Positions 1 through 13,179 of a DNA stretch of 64,000 nucleotides are shown piece after piece (position 1 is the first letter of the stretch; the number at the start of each line of letters is the position of its first letter). A program made the position numbers and the translations under genes. The stretch comes from Sympetrum striolatum (taxonomy: Eukaryota; Arthropoda; Insecta; Odonata; Libellulidae): contig OX388351.1 in assembly GCA_947579665.1 (NCBI GenBank), positions 55,622,939-55,686,938 on the forward strand. The letters run 5' to 3'. The notes beneath the pieces were generated by a model. The model was not told the DNA's origin. It saw nothing but the letters and a program-made list of their open reading frames with translations, and did no database searches.

Positions 1-1614
1 ATTAGATGAAAATCAGAATTTATGACTAAAATTTCTTAATGTGAATATTAACATTTATTCACTTTCTTAAAGATAATATTTGTAACTTTATATTCATATG
101 TTTATCAAACAGAAATATACCAGAACGCTGCAGCATTGACCCGCTAAAATTAACTTGAATTTGCTCTTCTTTATTTGTCCGTATTCTACGAATAATGCAT
201 AACACTCTAAGAAGCAGAATTTTAGGTTAGCTGCTTTTCTCATCTGCTCCTTCTCTTTGTTTTGTTCCTAACAAACAATTTCGTGGGGAATGAACTTTTT
301 TCAGCATTCCCTTTGAATTCCTCTGTTTGCCTTACCATTCTCCTTTTCCCTCCTCTTTAATTTATTTCCTTATAAAATGCTTTCTCACTGGGATTTTCCC
401 CGTTTACTATACGTGTTTAGGTCTGTTGACCTTTGTACGGCAAATCAACGGGCGACTTTTTCATCCCTCCCCTTCTTAATTTCCCCTCTCTCTATGGCCT
501 GAATTAATCATTCCCACTCAGGACTTGAAGGTTTCTTATGTGATCGTATTGTTATTCATATGTAATGCTCCATTTGAAGGACCATTTACAATCGAGGGAG
601 GGCTGTTTATACGGTTATTATACTACTCTCATAAATATGCGAATGATGTGTTATCTCCTCTCTCGTGAATTGTGTTGAGAAATCCCAGTTGCATTCGTTT
701 AAGTCCTTAAGATTGATGAATTAATTTGCGGTTTATAAATTTAAGCGTGTTGGACCAGGAATTGGACCAGCTATATTATACAGGGAGGATTTTTAAAATT
801 TGTGAGACATTGATATTTATGAGAGAAAAACTCACAAATTTGAAGAAACGTACAATCTACTAGGAAAACGAGCGAGCCTTCCTTTGGGTACATATTTTAA
901 ATTTGCAGCTACGCAAATACATTGCGAAAGAATACTTTTAAATATTTGCCGTTTTTATTAGACGATAACGATAACGGCATAAATTATGATGAAATTTAAT
1001 TTAGAAAATATCCTTCTACATATTTTGGTAAATATTTTATATTTTTCCATTTATATGTTTGTAACGAATTCAGTTCATCCAACACAGGGCCCATGCTTGA
1101 TAGGAAAGTATATAATTACAAATCCCTGTCTTGAATCCTTCGTTTCCCTCTAAAAACTCCGAAGAATAAAAGTTATGCGTTTTTATTACAAATTTTACAA
1201 ATATGATTTTGAATTTATAATTTTTCACATAGTGATTCAATTTACATTAAAAATGAATATTTACGTATGCACAGTTGAAAACAAATTGAGCTAAATTTAA
1301 ATTATAAAAAATAATTTTCTTCACAATTTACATAATAGTAACCTAAACTACATTATTTTGGGATAGATTATAATAATTATAATTATGATATAACTATGAT
1401 GATAAATTAAAAAATAATTTCATTGAATTATAATTGCAAGTGGAGAAGAATTTCATAATACTCAAATATATCATGTACATATCTCTAAATACAGAGTAAT
1501 TCTTATTTTTCAAAGCCCTAGACTCAGCTCTAAGTCTGTCTTTTCCTGAGGCTAAAATAATCAGAGATTTGCTTTAGTGGTAGTATTGTTAAAATTACTT
1601 GGACAGCTTAAATC
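1..1614. other. Unassigned AT-rich sequence
   Basis: No open frame with recognisable protein similarity, no RNA gene and no repeat that I can define. The sequence is AT-rich with short homopolymer runs, as expected for intergenic or intronic arthropod DNA. Confidence 0.5.
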
Positions 1615-1692
1615 ATTTTACACGTGAGCTCCTATTACGAATCGAACCCGAGATTTCCTGCACCAGAGCAGAACGCGCTGCAGACATCCGGG
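1615..1692 (-). repeat. tRNA-like fragment, possible SINE head
   Basis: On the minus strand the bases at 1638-1649 read GGGTTCGATTCG, close to the tRNA T-loop/Pol III B box (GGTTCGANTCC). Just 5' of it on that strand, TTCTGC and GCAGGAA could form a rough anticodon-arm stem. A convincing A box is not visible and the T-stem is imperfect. This suggests a decayed tRNA-derived SINE rather than a functional tRNA. A chance B box in AT-rich DNA is possible. Confidence 0.3.
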
Positions 1693-1699
1693 AGGTTTA

Positions 1700-2880
1700 A
1701 TCATGGTTTAATAACAATCATGAAACTGACGAAAGAAATAATCATAGTAGGATTTCTTCAAAATCTTAAATTAACTCAGCATGAAATATCGGAATAAGTG
1801 ATAAAATTGGCGTGCACAGACATGATCGTCGTGAATCAGAGGATGAATCTCGGGAAAGCCAATTTCGAGCTCTCCTCCGGATGTTAATTAGAAAACCGCT
1901 CCTCTTGCATGGAAAAACAGAAGGCCTTCAAAGTCTCTCGCACGTTAGAGATCTCATTTCAATTTTCCTTTTTCTGGACAGCGAAACTCTCGCATAGGCA
2001 TAGACAATTAGCAAGGTGTGAGATTGTCAATTGGAGTCTCAATTTGCAAGAGGAATGTTCCAGTGAACTCTTGGAAGTAAAATGCTCACATCTCAATCTT
2101 AATAACATCTTAAGATGAGTAAATATAATTTATACCCATTTACCTACCTGAAGTATTTTAAACCCTTAAATTCTAGGCTAGGAAAGTTAGTTAATAGTAT
2201 AGGGGCCTCACCTAGGGTATATATGTATAGCATAGGGGGCCCTAATAAATAGCATTTTTCCATGAATGGAGATAATTGTAATTCGATTTAATTTCTAAAA
2301 ATTGTGCTGGTGATAGATTTCTTTTGAAATTAATCAGATAGATTGTCTTTTAGCATAGTTTGCAAACTTAAGTTGTTAATAGACTGGTTTGTTTAAATAA
2401 CAATGTTCTCTACTTGTTTACGTAGAAAAGAAAAATTTTGCTCTGAGTTTTTTATGCAATGCAGGGCAAGTTAACACCACTGCATATCCAAATGTATATT
2501 TGTGATAATAAAGTATAGCAACTACAAAATTAGTTTTAAAATGCACAAAAAATAGTAATACTTTTCAAAAAGAAATGAAACGGCATATCAGTAAGCCCTA
2601 CTCAGATGCTTCATGATTTTTGAAGGCATTATTGAAAGAAAAATATTAAAAAACGCTTTATTTACTTAATATCTTCAGAGGAAGTACTTCCTCGAAGGAT
2701 CTTGCCAATATCATTCTCATTTCCTATTAAATATGTCGTTTAGATTACGCGAGGTATATCAGGGAAATATATTTTAGAACGAGTCACCTTAAGAATGCAA
2801 ATTTTGCGACCGAAAAATAATCAAATAGAGAAGAAGAGTAATGGTGCATGCGCCCTGACACACAAATAAAGACTATAAGT
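1700..2880. other. Unassigned AT-rich sequence
   Basis: Two short overlapping open frames at 1812-1997 and 1909-2118 have no recognisable domains and look like chance frames. Nothing else is supported here. Confidence 0.45.
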
Positions 2881-2920
2881 CAATCTTTATTTATATTTAT
2901 ATATATATAAATAAAGATTG
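2881..2920. repeat. 40-bp AT palindrome (hairpin)
   Basis: CAATCTTTATTTATAT at 2881-2896 is the exact reverse complement of 2905-2920, with an 8-base TA-rich loop. It could form a cruciform or RNA hairpin. Two origins fit, a tiny foldback element and a TA-slippage palindrome, and the sequence does not separate them. Confidence 0.75.
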
Positions 2921-4536
2921 CTAAGGGTATAAGTGATAATGCATATGTAGGCATGTATTCATAGATCCTCTTCATGTTCGCTCACAGCTTTAGATCTCCT
3001 CCCTAAAAGCATTCCAAGGACGAATACACATTTTCTTCCAAAGAAGAATATTCCTTTTCATCTAAAAGGTTGAAGATTGTTTTCGTGTTTCCAAAAAGAT
3101 AGAATCCTCTAGAAATAAAGTAAAAATCCTATCGGCTACTATAGCGCCATGGAGTATGAAAGAGAGAGCTCCATATCTCCACGGTCATTCGCACGGGGAC
3201 GCCATTTTCTTCCAAGAATACTCAATCTCTTCTCTGAGAACCCTTCCCTCATACTTCCCAGACTATCCTTCCTGTTTCAACCCCCCTATCTCATCTGCTC
3301 CCATCAAAAACATTTCACCCCAGCCCTTTCCTCCCACCTCGACCACAATCTCCTCGAACGAGGGTCATCCGTCCACTGTTTTCGTAAGAGATGAAAAGAT
3401 TTAGGAGATGGTTTGGCCCGTGCACAAATACATCCCAGAATTCTGCTCAATTACCAGAGCAGAGACGAATGCTTTACTCACGTGCAGTTTTCACATTAAC
3501 TTTAATGAAAACCATCCGGTCTTGAGGTTTAAACTAGAGGTCTTCAAAAGAAAATGTTTCTTTGTTACGCTTTGTTACGTAAAATCCAAAATAGTTCCTC
3601 CTTTTTTGCCTTTATGAGCTATTTCTACACAAAGTGAGTTTTTCTTGACCATTTGTAAAAACGTTATTTTTTTGTTTGTCTATGTTAACAGTGATGGAAG
3701 TGTACTCAATACGTAGATCTCACATATTTAGGTACATTCTTTCATAATATGGAAATATCTCTTTAAACTCTTAGAAGACCTTTAAGGTGAGTTTCAAACG
3801 TTCCTGATAAAATAAAAAACTAGGAGTGGCAGACTTTATGATATGCAGCATTAATTGCCAGTCGTCCAAAATGAAAGTAATGGTTCAGGTCCTGCGATTA
3901 TAGAAAAGATTATAACAACTTACGAAGAACGCGAAATAATAGTGAAAACATGGATATAATAAATCTTCGAATAGAACAGAGAACAGTCTTTTGTCCCGGA
4001 TATTTTTTGTCATTCGAGAGGACGTATTTGATGTATAGCATTGACTGTGATTATTGAAGAAACGAAATTGGAATTGGACTTTATGTATAGCAGTGTTTAC
4101 TGATCAATAAATGATGTTAATAGAAGAACGATTTCCATGTAACTGAGACTGAGACTAATGAGTCTCTCCTTGAATCAATCAGATTATGATATTATATAAG
4201 ATATAAAAGTAGGCGAATTTTGCGCATATTCTATTCCATCATATAAACCCTGGGCCGTAAGTTGTGGCTATTAAATGGTCATTGTCAATACAGTCAAAGT
4301 AAAAAAAGATATAACAATATGATATGTAATGACTTCCTGTGATGCTGAATTTGTCTCAAATTGCGTAACCTTCCACAAATTTGGTGAAGGCCTAGTGTGT
4401 GTTCATTTTAATTTTACTGCTTCTATGTTAGCTTCTGAAGTCCACCGTTTCTCTCAATCCAGTTTTAGCGGGTCCAACAACGCGCTTTCCAAAAACTTAT
4501 ACGAGGTCAGTAAAATAAAATGTTGGTATCCTGATT
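2921..4536. other. Unassigned sequence with CT-rich patch
   Basis: A pyrimidine-rich patch at about 3230-3360 creates overlapping frames at 3149-3394 and 3156-3404. Neither has a recognisable domain. The rest is AT-rich with no supported feature. Confidence 0.4.
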
Positions 4537-4785
4537 TTACCAGTCAATCGTGGACGCGGATTGGGAGTTGCGTGTCCGACCGCTGCGCCGCAGACCATGA
4601 ACAAGGAGGGGGAACCACTTATTCTGGTCTTGAGGATTCCTTGGGGTTGCTTCCCTTTCTCCGGCCGCGTATTTACTTTTGCCAAAATAAACTACTCCTT
4701 CTCGCTCTTCCACCTCTGCCCAGCCAAGCGAATTGACGAAGGAAATACCAGTGGAATCCAAAATGGCTTTCTGCCGTGAACTCAT
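4537..4785 (-). CDS. Weak candidate exon, unknown product
   Basis: An 82-codon minus-strand frame starts at the ATG ending at 4785, in a reasonable context (GGCC before ATG). It lies in a patch clearly richer in GC than its surroundings. The predicted peptide is hydrophilic, starts MSSRQKAILDSTG and has no domain I recognise. Just before the stop the sequence reads CTG followed by GTAAAAT, which could serve as a weak splice donor, so this might be a first coding exon. Against it, plus-strand frames overlap the same patch (4329-4736 and 4561-4779) and no conserved motif supports any of them. It may equally be a non-coding GC island. Confidence 0.2.
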   Translation of the reverse strand: MSSRQKAILDSTGISFVNSLGWAEVEEREGVVYFGKSKYAAGEREATPRNPQDQNKWFPLLVHGLRRSGRTRNSQSASTIDW

Positions 4786-5344
4786 GGCCTTCGATCTTTC
4801 TTGTTAATCCACAAAAACCCGTTTTTTCTTCTCATTGAATTCTTGAATAAACTTTGTACCTTAACTCGCAGCGGCAAATAGGTCACCAGCGGAAACTCAT
4901 TTAATATTTATTAAACACTGAGTATTTAAACAAACATGGCCGCACGCGAGGAATGATGTAACCTTGAAAAACAAGCACACAGGATAACTAACTTATCTGC
5001 ACTTTTCAATGTTATTTGGACCAGATTGTCAAATTGTACATTCTGTAAATCGTAAATAGTATATCGACAAAAGTTTTTCAACTTAGTATATTCCATAAGA
5101 ATTTTGCACAGATGGTGGAATTATGCTAATTCGGAGATAACATTTTAAGAAAAATGAATTAATTTTAAAAGCATTTTTGTTTAAGGCGTGCATGTTATTT
5201 ACTGACTGTTTTATCATTACCTCTAGTCATCAGGTAGGTAGGTATAAAATTAAATAAGACTACTTGTTTTCAATTAATTAATTATATCTAATTTTGGCAT
5301 CTACTAAATTTTTATTTAATATTATATATACCTAAATTGAATTC
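4786..5344. other. Unassigned AT-rich sequence
   Basis: No open frame, repeat or RNA feature could be supported here. Confidence 0.45.
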
Positions 5345-5685
5345 CACACAGTGACTGCTATTTATATACAAAATATCTCTATTAAACAGCTCCCTTCTTT
5401 CTATGGAGGCTTCTTTGACCACTTTTTTTTCTTTTTGAACCCTCATATTTGCATATTCCAATCCAAGAAAGAACACTGCAAAATTAAAAGAATTTATCTA
5501 TATTCTTTATTGCATTCATATCAACCCTAATTGTTAACCACGGTTTCTTTCCCTTGGTAAACCTCATTACCTTCGCCTTATTTGATTTTTTAATCATCCT
5601 ATACTCCCTTGCTTTATCGTTCAGTGCATTTACTGGAGTTTTTAAACCCTCACTTGAGTAAAATATAAGAAAGCATTACAAAGAA
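5345..5685 (-). pseudogene. Non-LTR retrotransposon RT relic (post-catalytic segment)
   Basis: Read on the minus strand from about 5685, broken frames spell the segment that follows the catalytic motif in arthropod non-LTR reverse transcriptases. One frame gives SSEGLKTPVNALNDKAREYR, then KAKVMRFTKGKKP and LTIRVD. After a stop and at least one frameshift, a second frame gives VVKEASIERRELFNRDI. The order (helical stretch, K-x-KVMRFSKG, short beta strand, degraded linker, AKEAF-x-RRREL) matches my memory of this family. The catalytic FADD motif, the endonuclease and the C-terminus are not visible. It is a dead fragment with no intact frame. The plus-strand relic at 13180-13600 carries the adjoining C-terminal segment of a protein of similar type. 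The clade is not assigned. Confidence 0.6.
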
Positions 5686-6056
5686 TGAAATTCTCCGTCA
5701 AAAATGGGACAATTGAACTAAAGTAACGGAGAATTGCGGTCACGTCTGCCCTTTCATATATCTTCAACCACAGTATATCTATAACCTATTTTCCTACAAA
5801 TATTCTGTTTCCTGTAAAATTACCCGCTCCGGCCCTAACTATCTTCTATGCTCAATCCCTCGGACTAACACACCTAAAATCCTTTTTAATTTCGTCATCT
5901 AATTTTTGAAACAACCTGCCTTTACACATTAAAAATTCCACCTCCGCACAATCATTTAAAGAAAAACTGTTTAATTACCTTTTTGTTTCTACAGAATTAC
6001 TCTTATTACCATAATATTGGCATATTTTTTTCTCTTTATTCTTTTTTCTTTCTCCA
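5686..6056. other. Unassigned AT-rich sequence
   Basis: Upstream (on the minus strand) of the RT relic, the RT homology cannot be followed. No other feature was seen. Confidence 0.4.
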
Positions 6057-6212
6057 TATACGAAGTATAGAGAAAGTATTGTTTTCATGAAAAAATTCGA
6101 CTTCGAGATTTCAACGGAAATACATGTTTTGGGGCCCCTAGAACACGTTTTAACAATTTTCGGGAATGATGTCTGTGTGTGTGTGTGTGTTTGTGTATGT
6201 GTGTGTGTGATA
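6057..6212. repeat. Leader of tandem repeat plus GT microsatellite
   Basis: The segment starting near CGAAGTATAGAGAAAG leads into a GT/TG microsatellite (about 6173-6210, with a few interruptions) and then into the tandem repeat at 6213. Small frames on both strands here are products of the microsatellite. Confidence 0.6.
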
Positions 6213-6830
6213 GTGGGCGCTCTAACGTGCAAACTATTGGTCGTATCAATACCAAACTTCATACATAGTACTGTGGTGTGTGCTGTCAGAGTTGATTAGT
6301 TTTTGGACTAAATCGGTTAACCGGAAGTCGAGCTTCATTCATCAAAGCTCATTTCCGGTTTTCAAAATATCTTCATAAATACGATATATACGTATATTGT
6401 ATTACTTATAAAAGTTTTAGATAATGTTATTTACTATAACTTTTGTATTTAACATATTTTTGTATCACCGGTTGATTAGGAGTTATTCGTGAAATACCGA
6501 TAAACCGGAAGTAGCTGTTATGTACTTTGTGGGCGCTCTAACATGAAAACCATTAGTTTTATCAACACCAAATTTCATATATAGTACTTTGGTTGGTGTC
6601 GTTAGAGTTGATAAGTTTTTGAAGTAAATCAGTTAACCAGAAGTCGAGCTTCATTCATCAAAGCTCATTTCCCGTTTTCAAAATATCCCCTAAACGTTTT
6701 AGAAAATGTAATTAACTATAACTTTTCTTTGAAGCATATTTTTGTATCACTGATTGTTTAAGAGTTGTTCATGAAATATTGATAAACCGGAAGTTGCTGA
6801 TTATCTACTTTGTGGGCGCTCTGGGCTTTA
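6213..6830 (+). repeat. Tandem repeat, two full units of about 316 and 283 bp
   Basis: Units begin at 6213, 6529 and 6812, each opening with GTGGGCGCTCT. The first two share long blocks: a TATCAA-x-ACCAAA-x-TTCATA stretch, then GTTAACC-x-GAAGTCGAG, CTTCATTCATCAAAGCTC, GTTTTCAAAATATC and AAACCGGAAGT near the end. The third unit is only a stub. The units have diverged by substitutions and indels, so the duplication is old. No protein is encoded. The array sits between a GT microsatellite and a retroelement-like 3' end, so it may be the body or UTR of a non-autonomous retroelement. Confidence 0.8.
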
Positions 6831-6999
6831 TGGGCGAAAGGCCAATTTCATCGTTTTTCATCGATCATATCCCGAAAAACATTATTTATAATGTTTGTGA
6901 CGTCAAAGATAATAATATATAAATTAATCACTCATCTTCAAAGTTTAGATGGAGTATAGAGTTCGGACTTACTGTCGTAGATAAATATTTACATCTTAT

Positions 7000-7210
7000 A
7001 TATGGAGAAAGTCATGTGCTGGCCACATCAGATTTTTTGTATTATTTTTGTAAGCTGTCTATCTTTTGTATTCGACCTATTGTTTATAATTTGTATTATT
7101 TATTTTTATGTGAACAGATAGAAATTGTATATTTCTTTCTGCTCTTATGGGACTCATAATCCCAGAGCAAAATAAATTTATTGTTATTATTTATTATTAT
7201 TATTATATTA
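7000..7210 (+). mobile_element. Retroelement 3' end with (ATT)n tail
   Basis: The segment ends with a short hairpin-forming stretch (GGGACTCATAATCCC near 7149-7163), then AGAGCAAAATAAATT, which contains an AATAAA polyadenylation signal, then a TTATT/ATT tail to about 7205. An AATAAA directly ahead of a trinucleotide tail is typical of 3' ends of arthropod LINEs and their SINE partners. No coding sequence is attached. With 6057-6830 it may form one non-autonomous element, but the 5' boundary is not defined. Confidence 0.5.
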
Positions 7211-10200
7211 AAATGATGTAAATGAAGAAAGACTTAGCACAGGAAAGCTTGCAATTAAACCCAAGGTTGTACGAGAAGAGAAAAAAATCTTTTATTTTAA
7301 TTTTCAAGGAAATTAGACGCAGTGGCCTCTATCTCGGTGGGCCTTTTCGTCTTCCGCCATGAGTTCGATGGGCAATAAGAGAACCCTCATGAGCGGCAAG
7401 TGCGCCCACCGCCATGGACGACAATAAGTCCGTGCCTTATCATTGCATCCGTTGCACATCATCCTGGGGCCCCTAGCAGTACTAACCGGCTATTGTTAGG
7501 ATGACACACTTCTTTGGCCATATTCTCTTAAGAAGTTCGTCTTTGCAAGAAATACGCAGTTAAAATATGGATCGAGTATTGTAATTACCATACGCTATCT
7601 GTAATGTAAGGGAATAAAAACTAATCCTGAGTATTTTTAACTTCACCACCATTAATAAATATATCGACACCTTTGCTACTATGCGGACTTCAGTAAACAT
7701 GAAGGGGCCATACTTCCTACTCGTTTACCCTATAAATCTATCTTTTAATCATTAATACTGTGTTAACGATTTATTATTCTGCCTCGTAGTAAATTTTATG
7801 AACGCCCTCATTCCTCATTTCTAAGTTTAGGATTAAATATGAGTGATCTTCTGATATCTTGAGCTCTTATTATGCTACAGCGAAATAGTTCACTAAAATT
7901 TCCTTTCTAACATTCATGATTGGTAAATAGTTTCTACTCCCTGCATCACTACAAAAATTTTCATCGAAGTCCCTGGACAAACGTGAGAGTCTCCCGTTGT
8001 GAGGAGAACTGATAGTAAGGAGAAAAGTCTGAAGCGATCTGAGAAAGAGAAGAGGAAGGGGTGGAAGTAGGGGAAGGTTTGGAGGGGGAGATTAGAAGCG
8101 GCGTCATAATTTTGCTGTTTACTCCAGGGGTTGGAATGGGGATATAATGAGGTTAGGAGATGCAGGAGGGGATGGGGGAGAGTCATAACTCAGGTGCGCC
8201 CCGCAAGGCTGGAGAAGTTGGCTCCAGTCTGTCTGCCCACGGAGGGGATAAATACGGGGAAGTGGGTTAGGGATTTAAGGGTATGGGTCTACTCAAATGA
8301 CCCTTGAAAACGAAGCTAGTATCAGCAGCAGTTGGAGTAAAGGCGAAATGTCACCTTGACGGTGTGAGGGGCCCGTTAAGGCCCTCTACAGTTTTGTTTC
8401 CAAACAGTGTCGATAGTGGGCGATCGATCCATCGAATATTGGCAGAGTTCCATCGAAGGGTCATCAAAGACGAAGTTTTGGGCAAAGAAGGTGAAAAGGC
8501 GAGGAAAATGGGGCTAGTCTGCTCGCAGGAGTGCTTCGGAATCCCATTGACTCTCTCCCAGAGTATCGCTATAGCGCCATTTGACTTTCGTTCACTCCGA
8601 TTAGGCACTTTCCACTTCACTCGTGAAAGCTCCGAGCGGTTTTAATTACAGGCGAACAAAAACTTGTGTATTCTGCTGCTTGATTAATCTTTTTTAATGT
8701 TTGCATGGATTATGGAGTTATCTACAGTTTTAATCAAAGCAAACGTTTTGTCTAAAAACCAACGATGAGATCAAGCTAGCCGGTGATCTTTCTCTTTGAT
8801 TGAACAATCTTTCAACATTGATTCTGTCTTTCATACCGAAATGCCTACTTACATGTTTTCATACTTATTTTAAAAATTGACAATCTGTTACATTATTTTT
8901 TCTTTTACTACAGTAAACACCCAAATTATATCTTTCCTTTACTCATGCTGCAAAGTTGCTCATGGCTGAGATGACATGAAAGCTTAATTAGAGTCTCTAA
9001 TTTAGGAATATCAAGAATAGCGTTACTCGTTAAGTAATCGTGATTTAGTAATATGGAAATGTTCTGAGGATTGCATTCTGACTTCGAGGGGAAAGCAAGC
9101 GTAAACTACCTCACTTCTCATATTGCTAGTAAGCCCCAATACCCTTTGCTATCTCTTGGCAGTTAATTACGGAGAGGAATGCATCTAGAATTCAGCTTGA
9201 ATACTTCACAGTTAACCTGCCATACATGACATGGCAAGACAAGACGACAATCCAAACCAACAGTTAGCAATATAGCGGATCTCTGTATTATTCTCTACAT
9301 TCTTCAAAAGGCCTATAATTTTTTTTCTAAAATCTTGACTTTTAAATATTTCTTAGGTCATATATTAAGTGCTGCTGAATTATGGTATAGGAGCTCGTTT
9401 GTGGGTATTTAAGTCAGCTCTCTAAGCCCTCTCTAAAATAGGTACTGCTTAAACTCGAGCATAACCTTACAGACCTTCCTTTTCGTCTTTGGATTTTGCA
9501 GACCGCCTTGAGTGCTTTTTATAATGAATTTCCATTTACTCGACTCTCAGTTATGAAAAGAATATATATTGGAAAGGAGGAAACGTGTTGCCGTGGTATT
9601 GCTTGGGTATGACTAATCTGATTGAATGAAGTCTGGACAACTTTGCTACTCGCTGTCCCCTCTCATAGTTTGAAGAAGCGGTTTAATCTAACCGTCATTT
9701 AAAAACTCCGAAAGTCAATTTGACCGAATGCATACGACCCAAAGCTTTCCCTTACTCATATCTTAGGTATTTCAAAAAGTAAACAGGATCAGAAACAGAA
9801 ATTGACGTCACATTTAAGAATTCCAGTACAAATGAGTGGACAATTCCACACTTTTTGTCGTGATTTTGGCCTTCGTTCTGTGCGAGTATACGAGTTGCAT
9901 ACGAGTTTTGTGCGTAGGTAGCGGATCCCTGGAATACGTATCTTCGGCAAAATAACTATCATACGGACGCACGCTAAAAGTAAATATCGGATGCTTTGGA
10001 GTGTATTTCAGTTGCAAATTGCGTTGAGAATTGGAAAACTGTTACTGACATTCAGCGAAAAAGACTGTGCTGATAGTGAATTTCTGATGTGGTGGACTTT
10101 GTAAACATCCGGCGACATTGTGTTTGAGGACATCTTTACGGAGTAATGCGGCTTACCTATGAGTAAGTGGTGATTGTAATGAGTTGTTTTAAGCGTAAAA

Positions 10201-13179
10201 CTGTTCTACTACTTTTCACCAGAAAATAAGAAAGTCGTTGAAGTTTGAATAATGTTTACATAGGAGGAATTACGGATGGATATGGAATTAGTTCGTGTCA
10301 GATTCGGGGCAAAATGGACATCCATGGAAGGTTAAAAAGGTCACAATTAAACTTTGCAGAAGGAAATTAACGATATTATAACCTTATTCTATTTTACAAT
10401 CACGTAGTGCATGTTACAAAATTTAGCAATTTTTCATTTCTTTTTCTTTTAATATTAGGATTCTGGGTAAACTTTTCGCAATATTTAGAAAACCAAGCCT
10501 TTTTCCAAATTAAATAATAAATACACTTTTGTTTCCCGTATGGAAAGTATTACTTAAAATCAATAGTAGCAAGGAATGGCTTACTTCTCTCTTGATAAAA
10601 GTGTGATTTAAAGAAAAATTAGCTGCCAAAGGAATTAAATTAATCGCTTATTCAAATATGGTTATATTTTTGCTCGTTCAATGCAAAATATTTCATATAT
10701 TTTATTTTACTTACATTTCATACATCTGATCCATCAAAATAATAAAAATAATTGTTCCCCAATTTTATAAATTCATCGTGATAGGAAATAGATTCGGAAA
10801 TACTAACAGAAGGCTTAAATAATAACTTGATGGAATTTTACTGTAAATTATGTCATACGTGAAAATTACATCAAGTAACAGGTACTCAATTTCTTTGTCT
10901 ATATTTTTCTGGGCACATTTTTGATCAAAATATAGTAATTTTCCTTGTTCGCTCACTGCTGTGAATATTGGATTTTTATTTGCTTCCTCAATCGTGAAAA
11001 TGAAAATAACCACTATCAATTAGAAGATCGTACTGAATAATACAATCTCCTACGAGGTCCTTGTTCCACGTCTTATAGTACTACGTTCGGTTTTCGAAAA
11101 ATTTTCCCCGTTTGAACATTTTCCCTTAAGGTTTACGTATATTGCACGCATTTTACGTGTGTTCAGTTATTTTGAGCCAAAGTACTTCTAAATAATTGTT
11201 TTCTTTTGCTTTACGTTTCTGAGAGCTTCCCTGGGGAATCCAGTTAGTAACACACAAGCAGCCCACTGTCAACTAAATGTAATCGTAGGTGGGCTACCTT
11301 GATTTTATTTTTTTTTCAACTTCGCCCTGCAGAGCATTTTTTTGCAAATGGAAATTTCATTTGTGTGGAAATTCCTTATTAAAATTTACGTAACAGTATA
11401 TAAATTTACAAGCCTATTCTTATAAAAATCGGATTTATAAGCCGTAATTATACTTTCTTTATCAATTACATAGCAAGTATGTCAATAACAGTGTAGTAAT
11501 AACTGGTTTTTAAAATCTAAAAATGCAAAGAAATCTAATTCTTTAATCTAATTTTTTAATCTAATTTTTAATTATTGAAGACTGATTTCAACTATAAAAT
11601 AAAGGAATTTTAAGTTTGATAAAACAATGAAATATTCAGTGATTATGTAACTGCTACTTATGAATCACTTCTTCTAGTTTATTAGCTTGCCTCTACCATC
11701 AGTTAATGCAATGCATTTATTTTCATTTGAGGTTATCTTTTCTAAAAAAGCATGATCTTTAACGCTTCATCGGTGCTCTAATGAATCTGTAGATTTGAAA
11801 ATCTCTATTTCATTCAAAAGTGATTCAAATCAATTTTTTAATTGCTCCTATGCGCTTTTAAAGAAAGTCAATGACATTTGATGAAGAAATATATAATCAA
11901 CGGTTATCAATACTTACAATTATGAAAAATACGTTTTTATCATAGGAAATGTCAGTAAACTCTCTGTTTGTGATGAGATTAAATATGCAAGATAAGCTAT
12001 CTACAGTTTTATTTCGTTACTGCTTAGTTTTCAGGTTATATTAGACTTTAATCAGTTTCATTATAAGAATCGAATTCAAATATCATTGCAGATCCAGCTC
12101 AAATCTCAAATTCCAAAGGGTTCTTACTACAGCCTGCTGCTTCGTTATAGCGTTATTGGGTGAATGTTAAAAATCTGTGATCAGAGAAATATTTTTAAGG
12201 CTCTGTTATGAACAAATAACCTCGTGCAATAGTAAATATTTTCATAGTTTAAATAGTATCGTATATATTACGTTTATGAAATAACACTCACATTTAATCA
12301 TTAACAGTTTTCTCAAATTGAAAGGAGGGTTTTTGTGATTTACCGTTGGAAGTTCGTGCGTTTGATTTTGAGTCTTTGATTTTATTCAAGCTGCGATATT
12401 CTCTTGCACTTTTTAAACTGCAACGCAACATAACCATCCTTTGTCTTCTTTTGATTGAAGGCCCTGACAGACTATTCTCTATTTAGTTTGATTTTTACTG
12501 AACAGATGATTCTCTATTTCGTTATCATCTGTGTAACCTACAGGTGATCGCTTTGTTTCCTCCTCCATGACAGTTACCTGCATTCAATATAATTGACGTG
12601 CCCGAAATTTGCATGACTGCTTTGGGCTATCCTGTTTGCAACGCCGATGTTTCCTCTGCAGCCCACGGAAACGAATAAATCCAGCCAATTTTATTCTTAT
12701 GTACATTTGCTGACGAATTCCAATTGGCGCTCTGCAGGTGTTTTTTTTCTGATCCACTGGTGTGCATTACCAACGTGAGTGATTAACGGGAAAGAAAATA
12801 AAGGGAAAGAGAAAGAGTTTGTAAACGCTTTTTTCGTTGCCAAACTGAAACTCACCCTTTTAAAACGAAAAAAACTTTACGTCACAAACGTAGGTAGTTT
12901 CTCGTTATATACAGAAGGTAGATGATGTTTCACCTCTCTCGAGTTATCTTGATATGCAAGTACATCCGATTGTAGCTAAGCCTTTGGATGAGGCTACTGA
13001 AACACCAAAAAATTCCCCAGGTGATACAAATCCAGTTTCTTCATTTGACTTATTACATAATTTTTTGTTGCGATTTTACAATCTTTTTGCGAATCTTTAA
13101 TTTCATCTAAATAAAAATATTATATATCAGTTTTTGCTTCCTATCATTTTGGAAACTTGTTATTTCTGAATTTAATGTC
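7211..13179. other. Long unassigned stretch
   Basis: About 6 kb without a supported gene. A GC-richer patch at 7320-7480 contains a short potential ATG frame without a recognisable product. A purine-rich strand (AGGGG/GGGGA runs) runs from about 8020 to 8175. A less AT-rich block at 8180-8640 holds frames on both strands (8304-8645 plus, 8351-8620 minus) without known domains. The remainder is AT-rich; frames at 9814-10017 and 10765-11019 look random. Confidence 0.4.

Noticed and set aside
4329..4736. 135-codon plus-strand frame
   Set aside because: No recognisable domain, overlapped by two minus-strand frames, and its first half is ordinary AT-rich sequence.
5975..6299. Overlapping frames on both strands with TH and VC runs
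   Set aside because: They translate the GT microsatellite at about 6173-6210.
8020..8175. G-quadruplex cluster in a purine-rich strand
   Set aside because: Several GGGG runs occur, but the loops are long and uneven; only weak potential.
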